Positions 48,464 through 59,700 of a stretch of DNA of 64,000 bases are shown here, in pieces. Below the pieces are notes generated by a model. That model ran no database searches and was not told where the DNA came from. It was given only the letters and a program-made list of their open reading frames with translations. The position numbers and the translations under genes are program-made. Numbering within the stretch: position 1 is the first letter of the stretch; each line of letters starts with the position of its first letter. The stretch is from Bryoerythrophyllum caledonicum. Lineage: Eukaryota > Streptophyta > Bryopsida > Pottiales > Pottiaceae. The stretch covers positions 24,406,786 to 24,470,785 of the forward strand of contig OZ020519.1 of assembly GCA_963971425.1 (NCBI GenBank), given 5' to 3'.

Positions 48464-48596
48464 AAGAAGAAGAACGCCGGTCCTTGAAGGAGGCCGGCGT
48501 AAGTAAAGTGTCCGTTCATCCCACCACTAAGTCCATGTCCACCGGGCATGGGTTGGTAGTAAGGAACTACTTCCCCCTTTCGAGGATGGACACTAT
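48464..48596 (-). mobile_element. SINE fragment (3' part)
   Basis: Minus-strand SINE tail: AAGAAGAAGAACGCCGG, the GGCCGGCGT segment and the ACTACTTCCCCCTTTCGAGG segment match the family at 855 and 15290. The tRNA-like head is missing (5' truncation). No clear target duplication. Confidence 0.75.
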
Positions 48597-48597
48597 G

Positions 48598-51500
48598 TAT
48601 CCAGTAACAAGTAACCAATATCGAAGGACCCTAGGTCCCAAAAAGTCCCAAAAGAGGGAGGGCAAGTACGGTGAAATGCAAATGCAAGTGTAGATCTATG
48701 GAGAGGGGTTCGAAGCATCAGGAAGGAGTTGGTTGTTTTCAAGTTTACATTTATATAAGAGTATCGACATAGCATGTTGAATTGCAATAATGTTAATATT
48801 TGAGAAAGTGGTTTTGATTGAGGTGATGGGAATTTTAAATGTTTCTTCAAGGGTTGTCATTGAGGGAATGAAGGTGGTGGCTCTAGCACCCGCGGTGATG
48901 ACAATGAGGGGTTCTATTTTCCATCCTAGTGCTTGAATGTCGTCAAGTAGTGGTTGGTATTTATTTGTTTTGTTTGCAATAGTGTCCGGAGAGAATCTAT
49001 CATTGCAATATGTGAATTCAATAAATTGGATGGTGAGACAAGGGTCTATGTCTTGGTGGGGGGTCTTTATATGAAAGTTCTCTAACACATAGTAGGTCCG
49101 GTTTGAATCTTGCATTACAGTGGCATCTTTGAGTATGACATCTGCAGGGTAATAGCCAAGGAGGGACCGTGTTTTCTTGTGGGTTGTCATTAAAGGTTCC
49201 GGCATTTCTGAGAATGAAACACCGGGATTTGGTTGATGATATAAGTAGTTTACGAATAGCCCATACGGCTTTGTTATGTCTTTTGACAATTAGTGAGTGT
49301 ATATGGGGGTTTTGGCACTTGAGTAAGACATGTAGCCATGTGTCTGGGTCCGTGGTGTTGCAAATTGGACATGTAATTGTAGGAAATCTTTCTATTCCAA
49401 AGAAGAGTTGTTTGCGGGCATTACCCATGTATTGTCCGGTGCGGAATTTGATTAGGCATGTGATTTGTGGATCCGTTATAATGGGGTTTTTCCAAAAATT
49501 GTTGGATAGTACGTTGTGAATGTTTGGGTTGCCAGTCCATTTATCAATATTGGGGAAGTTCTCTGTAACTTTTTCTAGGTTATTTAGAAGATCATGTTTT
49601 TTGAGGTATTTGTCCAAGAAACGTATGGGGCCTTTATCGGGAGTTTCGCCCATAGAGGGCCATTCATATCTATGAAAGTAATATGGGGTGGCATGGGCGT
49701 GTTCGTATGGGTGTTCGGCATTCTTGTGGGTTTTTCTCTTCCTTCCTTTGCTAGTTTGTCGGCTTGTTCATTGCCGTCGATATTAGCATGAGCTCGGACT
49801 TTGTGGAGTGTAGTGATCTCTGTACGGTTTTGGAGCATTGCAACCAGAGATGTAAGGATAGTTTTATCCGGGTGACTGTTGTGTAAAGTGGGGTGTTTAA
49901 TGTGTGTATTAAGGAGATATAATACATTTATGCAGTCTGTAAAAATGTGAGCCGGTTTGTTTGGGTATTGAGTGGTGATTATTTTGAGGGTTTTATGTAT
50001 AGCCATCATTTCGGCTCTTAGAATATTTTGGAGTCCATGTAGTCTTTTGCCTAATTTAATTTGTTTGGTTGAATTGTATATCCCATAGCCGGCTTTTTCT
50101 CGGTGCCAATGTCCCGGGCTTACTTTGGTTGGTTCTTTAAAGGAACCGTCAGTGTAGTAGCTAAAGTTGGGGTCAAATTTAAGGTCTGTATTAATTTGGT
50201 AGTAGGAGAGGGGGAGGCTTAATTTGGTAATTGGTGTTGTGGAGATGTTTGTGTGGGGGGTTTTAGACCATTTTTTGTTGCGGTTTACACGGGTTGAAAT
50301 GGGTGTGGGAGAGGCAGTTGCGGTATATATCTTGTTAATGTTTAGATTTTTGCTATTAAAGTGAGATGAGTGAGGTTTTCTAGATTACCTATTTCTTGAG
50401 TTTGGTGATGTATGCATAGGATACGTAGGGTTGCTGGTTCAAGGCGGGGTGTTTGTATATGCGGTGGTATAGTGGGTTCTTTGTAAGTCATAGAGTCCGC
50501 TTCAAATAGTGCTATGATGTGAGAGTTCGGGAATGGGCCTAAGTGTGGGTTAGAGTTGTGGTACCAATGAGTGTCGAGAGTGATAATAATGGTGATGTTG
50601 TGGTCAGGATCATTGTTTGCCGCTAGGCGTGCCCAATGTGTTGCTTGTTGTGTTTCTTCTTCGTTGTGAGGGTGTGCAAGGCATGTTCCGCTCCACCTGT
50701 AATCAAAAGCTTTTCCAAGAGAACCAAAAATCTTATCACGTTCAAATGGGGAGTAGTATTTTGAGATTTTTGTGGAGCATGTAACGGAGGATGAGAAGTA
50801 TGAATGTGTTATATTCAGAGATGTAATAAGGTGGTCTAAGATAAGATCGGGTAATGTGTAGTGTGCATTTTTAAGGGGGTCATTTTTGGGTATTCGGTAG
50901 TTATATCTTTGGTATAGCCAAACAATTTCGGTTTCAAATGATTGGGGTATTGGTTCTATGTTAATGGGGGTTTGTAATGCGTTGTGATATTGGTTCCACA
51001 GCCATTGTAGTCTAGCGAGTGGTATGGTTATTAGATGTCTCCCATTATCTTCGTATATGTCGGCATTATCTTGTTGTATTTTGATTGTGTTTATTTGTGT
51101 GAAGATGTCTGTTTCGGGATTGCATTCGGTTGTAAAGATGTTAAGGAGGGGGATAATAAGAGGTGGCATGACAAATCTTCTATCTCAAGGTTGTGCTGGA
51201 GGGTGGTGTGATTGTATGATATTTAGGTAATAATTGTTTTGAGTTCTGAGGTAGTATTGTGTGAGGATTTCGGTGTTATGTATGGAAGTATTTGGGTTGT
51301 GCCAGGGGAAAAGATTTCTTTGTGGGAGCCATTTGGTGTAGGTGGTGTTATTGTAGGACTAGTGGTATAGGTATGCCGTATATTGTTTGCTTATGTTGTA
51401 AGAGTCAATGTGCTTTTTATGTTTGTGCGCGGTTATGTTGTTTATTGGGTGTACGGAAGGATTTTTTAATATATGTGGTGGGGGGGTATATGGTCGTGAA

Positions 51501-52430
51501 TGTGGCGGTTTTGGAGGGATTAATGGGAGGTTGATGTCGTGGTGGGTGTCATTGTGATCGATGATGTATGAGTCTTTAAGTGTGTACGGTGTGGCGTGAG
51601 TGGTGCAGGGATTGGGGCATATAGGGAGGCATGGAGGGTGACAAAATAATTGTTTAGCAATATTTAGTGCACTTTTTATTAATTTGTGGGGTGTACCGTA
51701 GAATGTTTTATAGCTCTTGTCGTCCATAAGGTGTGTTCCATTTGGTAGTGTAATTTGCTTTAGATCGGTAATGTTTGCAGAGAAAAGTTTTTTTTTTTTT
51801 TTTTTTTAGGAGTTTGGCAGATAATTGTCGGTCAAGTCTAGGGAGGTTATGTATTTCATTTGCCCAACTTTGTTCGAGCGGCGCTAGGCCTAATAGGAAA
51901 TCTTCTAGTGTACTTTTTAGAAATGTTTGACCTTCTGTTTTGAGTAAAAAAAGTGTGCGGGTAATGGGAGACCGAAGGCAATCAATTTTTTTAAGTCTTT
52001 GGAGGTATTTTGCTCCTCCGTAACTGGCAAGGATGTGCCGGAGGAGTCCACTATAGATTAGTCCTAGTCGTCCCTTGTCGTTAAGTGCATTCTGGAGTTG
52101 TTCTCCAATGCAACGTAGATAGGCATTTTTTGAGGGAGAAAGCTTCTAATCCGAATAGTTCGTGGGGGAGTTGTGTTATGGCATTGGGAGTGCAATTAGG
52201 GAGTCCGCATACTTTTTTTTGTATGGCTATGATTTTTTTATCAAGTTTGTTTATGGCGGGCATGGAATAGGGGACCGCATAGAAACTATATGAGATACCC
52301 GGACGTATGACGGTATCAATCATTTTTATTTTTTTTGTTGCAGTGTGGCCGGACATAGTGTAAGTTCTTTGCATTGTTTAATAAGTTTTGTAGTAGTAGC
52401 GTGAATTTGAATTTTCTATTTTAACGGAGA
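48598..52430 (-). mobile_element. 5'-truncated LINE, copy 1 (RT end, RNase H, CCHC finger, nuclease-like end)
   Basis: Minus strand. The copy begins within the C-terminal part of the reverse transcriptase (52374-52081: KKIKMIDTVIRPGISYSFYA, LDKKIIAIQKKVCGLPNC), nearly identical to 63540-63740 of copy 2. A linker follows (51727-50342, with ERDKIFGSLGKAFDYRWSG). RNase H is at 50009-49584 (TLHKVRAHANIDGNEQADKL). A CPICNTTDPDTWLHVLLKC finger lies at about 49300. The last frame (49289-48696) has PADVIL, IEFTYCND and KTNKYQPLLDDIQALGW, like the PD-(D/E)XK endonuclease of RLE-type LINEs. The parts lie in different frames, so this copy is dead. It shows the 3' half that copy 2 must have beyond the window. 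Confidence 0.82.
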
Positions 52431-52839
52431 AGGTAAATGTTATTTGCAATCCTACTGGCTGAGACCGAGGCCGATCAAAATCCTCGATGGCTGAGTAGAG
52501 CTCCGAAATTTCTGGTGAGGAGGGGTGAGGGACTCAGTCTCAGAGAGTGGAGACACGAACAACAGGAGGTTGCTGGCCCGTTGTATGTCCCTAGTGTGCT
52601 TCAGATTTGAGAGGAGGGGAGGCTATCAGTTACATGTGTTGGGCAGGGACATTTTGAACACTAGATCTGCAAAAGGTGAACCGTGGAAGAGCTGCTGAAG
52701 TCATTTTTGAGTGGTGTTTAGATCTGAAGCGGGGAGACACACGTGTTGGTACACAGATCTGTACTTCTCAGCTCATCATACGGTAGGATCTGGAGTAGAT
52801 CTAGAGAGGGTTACCGAACCTGAACGCCCCCCCCCTTGA

Positions 52840-54960
52840 GTCCCACCGCCCTTCTCCAATCCAGACCTCGTCAACACCATTGAGAACAACAACGAGTCAA
52901 GAGTGCAGCGTTGCTGCCATCGCATCAACGCCCTTCATCACCTTCAGGCCACCTCTTACCCCCCCCTCATCTCCTTATTTCTTCCTTATTGCATCATTGT
53001 TAGACTCACGTTATCATTTTGCTCTCTTAGTAACACATACAAAGTACAAAATAGATCTAACATCGCTTGTATAAGTTGTTTGTGCATCAGATCTGAAAGA
53101 CAACACTGCAGAACAACCTCTGAAGTGAAGGAAGACACGATATACCTCACAGATCTGCCCCAAGGCAACATCAACGCACCATATCAGGCTATCTCTACTC
53201 ACTTCCATCTCTTTTTTGCACTAGTTCAGCTGATCCATAGCAACACTACACACTTCAGCACATCCACACACACTAGAGGTAGTACACAGAAATCTCACTA
53301 TGTATACACATGCACAAAGCTCTACATCATAATACTAACAGAACACTTCAATAAGCTTGTGTGTATAGATCTCGGGCGGAAGCGCTCAAAATCTTCTCCA
53401 GATCTGAATCTACCTTCGCTCCAACAACAAGGAAGCACACCATCAACACCGCAACAAACGACACGGCAACAAGAGCGGACGAAAATACAACGCAACAGCC
53501 AACACATCTGCGACAACCCCATCTACAGCACAACAGGACCTCACAGCAAAGATTCGACAATACAAGGTGACAACAACAACATACAACACGCAACGGAGAG
53601 CACCTCCAGACCAGAGAAGACAAAGGTGGACTGCTGCCCCTCCACAACAAAGATCTGCAACCGACGTCATCCCCGCACCAAGATCGCAGCACGCAACAAC
53701 ACTGCATCTGGAAGTGAAGTGCAACAACTCCACAACAAAAACCGATTCAACTCATCATCGAACCGAGGATCAACCCTCATCTACACAACAGGGAGTACAC
53801 TCAACACACCTTCTCCTCTCACTTCCTTCACTCGCATTCCTTACCTCCATCTATCCCCTACTGCAGCCCTCCCTTCCCCTCCCCTGTTTCTTCCCACGCC
53901 CTCACCACTCCGCCCACCCCTCCCACCCCTGTCCATCTCCCCCTCCCTGCCCCTCCCACTACTCTCCTCACTCACTCTGTTTCCCTCCCCTCTCTCCTCT
54001 TCCTCCCCGAACACCCCCTCCCCACTACTCTCCTCACTCTCCATAGACAACGACCATACTGATCAGTATACTGTCCCACTCGATCCCTGCAGCGACCGTG
54101 CTGGTCAGCCCACAGACCCCACCGTAACCCGTAGCGACTTAGCTAAAACAGATAGCGACCCCGTCGATTTGTATAGCGACCCTGCTAACATCCGTTACGA
54201 CCCTATCAAGTCTCACCCAAACCCTACTGCTCGTGCCAGCGACCCTGCTGCCCGAGGCAACGAACCTGCTACCTGTGCCAGCGACCCTACTGATTATACT
54301 AACGACCCTACTAATTGTGCCAGCGACTCTGCGAATTATACTAACGACCTTGCTGATAAAACCAGCGACCCTGTTGCTCACTTCAGCGGCCTTGTTGATT
54401 GCTCCAGCGGCCCTGTTGATCGTTCCAACAACCCTGTTGATCGCTCCAACAACCCTGTTGATCGCTCCAGCGACCCTGTTAATCGCTCCAGTGACCCTGT
54501 TGATCACTCCAGCGACCCTGTTGATCGCTCCAGCGATCCTGTCAATCGCTCCAACGACCCTGTTCCTTCTGCTAACGACTGTGTTCCTTGTGCTAACGAC
54601 TGTATTTCTTGTGCCAGCGACCCTGTTCCTGATGTTAGCGACCCTGCTGTTTGTACCAGCGACCCTACTGACTGTGCCAGTGACCCTGCTACTGGTGTTA
54701 ACGACACTGCTGCTTGTACCAGTGACTCTGCTGATTATGCCAGCAACCCTGCTGCTCGTGCCAGCGACCCTGCTGCCCGTGTCAGCGACCCTGCTGCTCG
54801 TGCCAGCGACCCTGCTGCCCGTGCCAGCGACCTTGCTGCTCGTGCCAGCGACCCTACTAATCCTCATAAACACCCTGCTGATTGCAACAGAGACCAAGGT
54901 GATCCCTGTAGCGACCCAATAACATTTCAATACGACCTCCCCTCACAGGACAGCACAAGT
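52840..54960 (+). other. ATG-free open frame upstream of ORF1, with heptad repeats
   Basis: The ORF1 frame is open from 52840, yet contains no ATG until 54961: about 700 codons without methionine or stop. It includes a serine/proline/leucine-rich part (53860-54030). It also has a run of 21-bp units (about 54130-54880) encoding SDPVDRS, ASDPAAR and similar heptads. Either this is an untranslated leader that happens to be open, or it is translated from a non-AUG start (GTG at 52903 is one candidate). Confidence 0.6.
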
Positions 54961-56616
54961 ATGGACCAGTGGAGTAGTAGACGCACTCTCATGTATGGAG
55001 ACGCCATGGAGGTAGAAGCAAGCGGTGAGACACACAAAAGATCCCCGAGCATTGCCCCCACAACAAGCCAAGACGAAGTATCCCTTTCCAACAAGAAAAA
55101 GAAAAGTTCCAACAATGAAGGTATGATGCACACTCTTGACCTAGATGCATCCTCCCTCAAATTTTGGATGGGCTTTCAAGTGATGGAAGATATGGCCAAA
55201 GAGGAGGGACTTGAGCCACTAACTTGTGATGAATCCATACCTAGCATGATCACAAGAGGAATTAGAGAAATGGAGGCCAAGGAAATCTCCTTAGCAACTC
55301 CGGCATTCCCAAGAATCCCCCAAATCCTCTACCCTTGTGCAAGAAAAGGAATCGTGGGCCAGCACCTCAATGTAACACAAATCCCATTTGACATCCCGGT
55401 TAATGACACTACGGGGCTTGCCGTAGACTTTCATGTTTCAATTCATTTTGAGTTATCTAACCTTGTACTCATGCATGATGATGTCAAAGCTATGGTGATT
55501 GATAGGTTAAAGTTCATGGAGATTGAAGTCGGCAAAAAGGTAATTGATCCCATCTCCATCCTTTGTATGAGTTTAAAGAATGCCGGGAAAAAGGGAGTAT
55601 GGGCGGGGGTAGTCAAATTGCACTTGCATAAGCCAGAGATAGATGGCATTGGACTTCTCAAAGGTCTTAGACCCTTCATTTTAAAACTAGACAAACAATA
55701 TGCTCTTGGCAAAGTTTGCAAAACATACCATGATATATCAAGAAACTCTAACCTCTCTATCAAAATAAAAAGTGAATCTCTTAGAGGCATGACCGCTAAT
55801 GATCTTTTTGTGGAGATCCTTCACAATGGTTTTAACCGTGGGCTTGAGTTTGAAGTAACAAGTGTGCAGAAAATCAAAGAGGAATCCCATGCCTTCATTA
55901 TTGCACCAACCCCACAACAAGCGGCAAAAATCAAGCTCCACAAAGTGGCAACCAACCACGAGCTTTTGCAACCAACGAACATTGTTGGAACTACATCGAA
56001 GGGCATCAACCGTGAGAGTAAGGCAAAGAAGGACGCCATTACCTTAACCCTATCACCACTACCTATTCGTATGAGCATGGTTGACACTAGTGAAGAGATT
56101 CACAAAATCATGGGAGCGGGTAATGCCACTCACATTTGGTTCCATCGGGATGATGGGATTAGACACAATGGTAGTGCTAATGTTCATTGCATCAACCCTA
56201 TAATCTATAGGAAGTTTGTAGGGAAAGTTATCAAGATGGAAGGACATTACGTGGACTTTGCACCACACCGAAGAAGTCTTGATGGAGTAGAGCCACCGAC
56301 CAAGGAGCAAATTGTGGAATTTGGATTCCTAGATGTTAACAAAGCTATTGTTAACACCGTGGAGGCCTTCAAGATTGATGAGCCAACAAATGTCCTCACG
56401 AAGAATGACATCATTGCCATCGTGGATTCCAAGGTGGAAGAAAACAACAAAAAAATAAGACTAGAGACGCAAGCATATGCGGACAAGAAACATGATGAGT
56501 TGAAGGCCCAAATGATCACCATCCAAGAGTCAATGAGCACGGCCCTCGCATCCTTGCAAGCCATCACCAAAGTTATGACCACCCCAAGAATTGAAGGTGA
56601 GACGTCAAACATGTGA
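54961..56616 (+). CDS. LINE copy 2 ORF1 protein (ATG-started part)
   Basis: 551 residues from the first ATG in frame. A basic stretch SNKKKKSSNN near residue 40 could bind nucleic acid or act in nuclear import. The body (about 60-480) is a folded region of mixed strands and helices (VWAGVVKLHLHKPEIDGIGL, FEVTSVQKIKEESHAFIIA). This is consistent with an RNA-binding ORF1 protein, though I cannot assign a named fold. The C-terminus (about 490-545) is a charged helix, likely coiled coil (VEENNKKIRLETQAYADKK), which may serve oligomerisation. It ends ATGTGA at 56611-56616 and overlaps the opening of the ORF2 frame by about 20 bases. No gag-knuckle zinc fingers are seen. Confidence 0.75.
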   Translation: MDQWSSRRTLMYGDAMEVEASGETHKRSPSIAPTTSQDEVSLSNKKKKSSNNEGMMHTLDLDASSLKFWMGFQVMEDMAKEEGLEPLTCDESIPSMITRGIREMEAKEISLATPAFPRIPQILYPCARKGIVGQHLNVTQIPFDIPVNDTTGLAVDFHVSIHFELSNLVLMHDDVKAMVIDRLKFMEIEVGKKVIDPISILCMSLKNAGKKGVWAGVVKLHLHKPEIDGIGLLKGLRPFILKLDKQYALGKVCKTYHDISRNSNLSIKIKSESLRGMTANDLFVEILHNGFNRGLEFEVTSVQKIKEESHAFIIAPTPQQAAKIKLHKVATNHELLQPTNIVGTTSKGINRESKAKKDAITLTLSPLPIRMSMVDTSEEIHKIMGAGNATHIWFHRDDGIRHNGSANVHCINPIIYRKFVGKVIKMEGHYVDFAPHRRSLDGVEPPTKEQIVEFGFLDVNKAIVNTVEAFKIDEPTNVLTKNDIIAIVDSKVEENNKKIRLETQAYADKKHDELKAQMITIQESMSTALASLQAITKVMTTPRIEGETSNM

Positions 56617-56741
56617 AGAAGGAAGACCGCAAGACAAAAGGTATCATACACATACCATCCCTTCTTATACACAAGACCCACACATTATACAATAGAAGAC
56701 AATACAAGGTAGAATACTTGATAGCCTACATAGTAGAATAC

Positions 56742-59700
56742 ATGGTAGAATACTTGATAGCCTACATAGTAGAATACATGGTAGAATACATGGTATTGAA
56801 CAAAATAGTCTACATGGCACAATATATAAGAAAATACTTGGTCGTATACACAGACGTACACCCCCTAGGATACACATACTTCAATACATACACCCTACCC
56901 TCATGTTGTATTAAAAATAAATACATAAAGTATACCAAATATATACTATCTTGCACAAAAATACCTGGTATGAATACTGATACACACACATGTACAATTA
57001 CGGATACAAATACTGATTTGCATACAGATACAAATACTGATCAGAATACGGATACGAATACTAATCTGAATACGAATATAAATACTGATATGTACATCAA
57101 TACTAATACTGATACATATATAAATACAAGTACTAATACCAATACCAATACCCATACGTATGCTAAAATAAAAATGGGGACACGCACTAATATAAACATA
57201 AACATAAACACTAGTACTAAGCCAAACACAACTATACACACATACACAAAGACAACTACACACCACCAAAAAATAATAATACACATACACACATACAAAG
57301 ACAAATATACACAACCAAAAGAAAAGTACAAAACAAAACACCAAAACCACACACAAAAACAAGCAATCCTAAAACAAAATAAAAAATCCCTCCTACTACA
57401 AACTACTCATACTCAATGGAGAAGACAAATACACATCCACCCTATAGTATACCATGCTACACAAAACAACATAGATCTTCTTACTAGTATTTACTATGTA
57501 GCAAGTAGAAAAGACATACACATGCTTTCAAACAAACACAACCTCAACAACATAAAAATAATAAAAGCTCTAAAATTCACACAAAAATCAAAAATTATGA
57601 AACACAATATCAAACCCACACATTATAAACTTCTACTACTTGTAGGCGGAGAATTAGAAATAAATCCGGGACCGTATACGATCAAGTATACAAATACAGC
57701 TTCATATACATGTACGGGGACAGATACATATATGGATACATATACAAATACATATCAGAATACGGACACAAATACATCTACAAGTACAGATACAAATACA
57801 AGCATAAACACATATACGGAAAAAAATACTAATGTAAATACAAATACAAGTAAGGATATGGACACGGATACAGATACAGGTATAAATACTCAAACAAGAA
57901 CTTATCAACCATTGCAAAAACCAATATACAAAATAGAAAGAATGATAATAATAATATACTACTTCTCACACAAACTAAGTAAAAATTCCAAAAAGAAAAG
58001 TATCAAAACCAAAATAAAAAATAAAAGGAATAAGAGAAAAGATGGGATTAAAATAAATAATAGAAGGAAAAAGAAAATAAGTATCATAACTACATATAAC
58101 AAAATAGGAAACAATATAAATGAAAACAATCATAATTTTTTTGTAATAAAGATACATAAGGGTAGAAGGGATTCTAAACCCAAAAACCATCAAAAGGCAA
58201 GGAATACTAGAATGGATAAAAATAGAAAAATGAAGGAGAGTAAAAAGGGATATAATAAATTAAATAGAAAGAAGATAGATATTTATAAAATTTCAGAAGT
58301 CTTAATTAGAGCAAGTAATATTAAAAATAAAATAACAAAAATGGAGCGGATATGTAAGAAGAAAAGAAAGGGTAAAGTAGAAAACCATTATCATAAGAAA
58401 AGAAATAAGAAGAACATAACAATAAACAGTAGTACTAAAAATAGAAAATGCTCCCTAAGAAATTCAAAAATAAGGGATGGAAAATGCACAAAATTAGTAA
58501 TGGGAATTAGTTATAATAAGAATACAAATGTGAAGAACATAGCTATAAACAGCAGTACTAAAAATAGAAAATCCTTCCTAAGAAATCAAAAAATAAGGGA
58601 TGGAAATTGCACCAAATTAGTAATGGGAATAAATAACAATAAGAATACAATTAAGAAGAATATAGCTAAAAACAGCAATACTAAAAATAAAATATGCTTT
58701 CTAAGAAATGCAAAAATAACGGATGGAAAATTAACCAAACTTGTAATGAGAAACAAAAATGACAGAGTAAAAATAAATAGAGAAGATAGGGATAATAAAA
58801 GAGTACAGATTAAAAATAGAAATTGGAATATAAACTACATGGATAAATGGAAAATTAATAGTAATATTAAAAACTATATATATAAAGTTGGGGAGAGTTT
58901 GCGATTAAATAGTAGAAATTTGTTGAGAGTATGTAGAATTATTAAAATAGGAGGTGGGATTCATGTTTCGCCGGCCGGATGGGCGCCGAAGGCTCCAAAA
59001 ATAGACTTTCTAAAAATAGAAATTCTAATAAAAGTAAGAATATATACGAATCAGATTGAAATAAATATCAATCTGTTTTTAGAAATCATAGTTTTAGACA
59101 AATTAGGTTTAGAAAGAAATCTTTTAGAAAACTCATTTTTTCAATATACATATACTGATACGTATTCTGATACGTATACTGATACATCCACCGATGAGTA
59201 TACTTATAAATATACTGATACAAATACTGGTATGTATATAAATACAAATACTTATACTTGTACAAATGTAAATACCAATACAAATAGTGGTACGTGTACT
59301 CATACGAATACTAACACAAATACTAACAAAGATACTGATACAAATACCAAGACAAAAACCGTGACTTATACTAATACAAACATACAAAAGAATACTAATA
59401 TAATACCACATAAAACTACATACACACACACAAAGACAACCACACACCATCAACGAAACACATACATATACATACACACATACAAAGACAAACACACACA
59501 ATCAAAAAAACACAAATACCAAAGCCACATTCAAAAACAAAAAATTCTAAAACAAAACAAGAAACCCATCTACTACAAACTACTCATATTAATTGGAGGA
59601 GACATGGAGACTAACCCAAGACCCATGCCGAACATATTAAAAAGACACCCCGCTTCGCACAAAAAGTATACCAAAACATATTTTATACCAAATACTAATA

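Noticed and set aside
54139-54930. Long minus-strand frame of 263 codons (and a 229-codon plus-strand frame) over the heptad repeats
   Set aside because: Both are shadows of the 21-bp tandem repeat, which keeps all frames open. They show no domain and no support beyond the repeat.
52903-54960. Calling ORF1 a 1,237-residue protein starting at 52903
   Set aside because: That codon is GTG and there is no ATG before 54961. I list the upstream part as an open, ATG-free stretch instead.
59577-59624. Treating all three 2A-like motifs as active
   Set aside because: Motif 2 has NPRP. The glycine before the skipped bond is essential in known 2A peptides.
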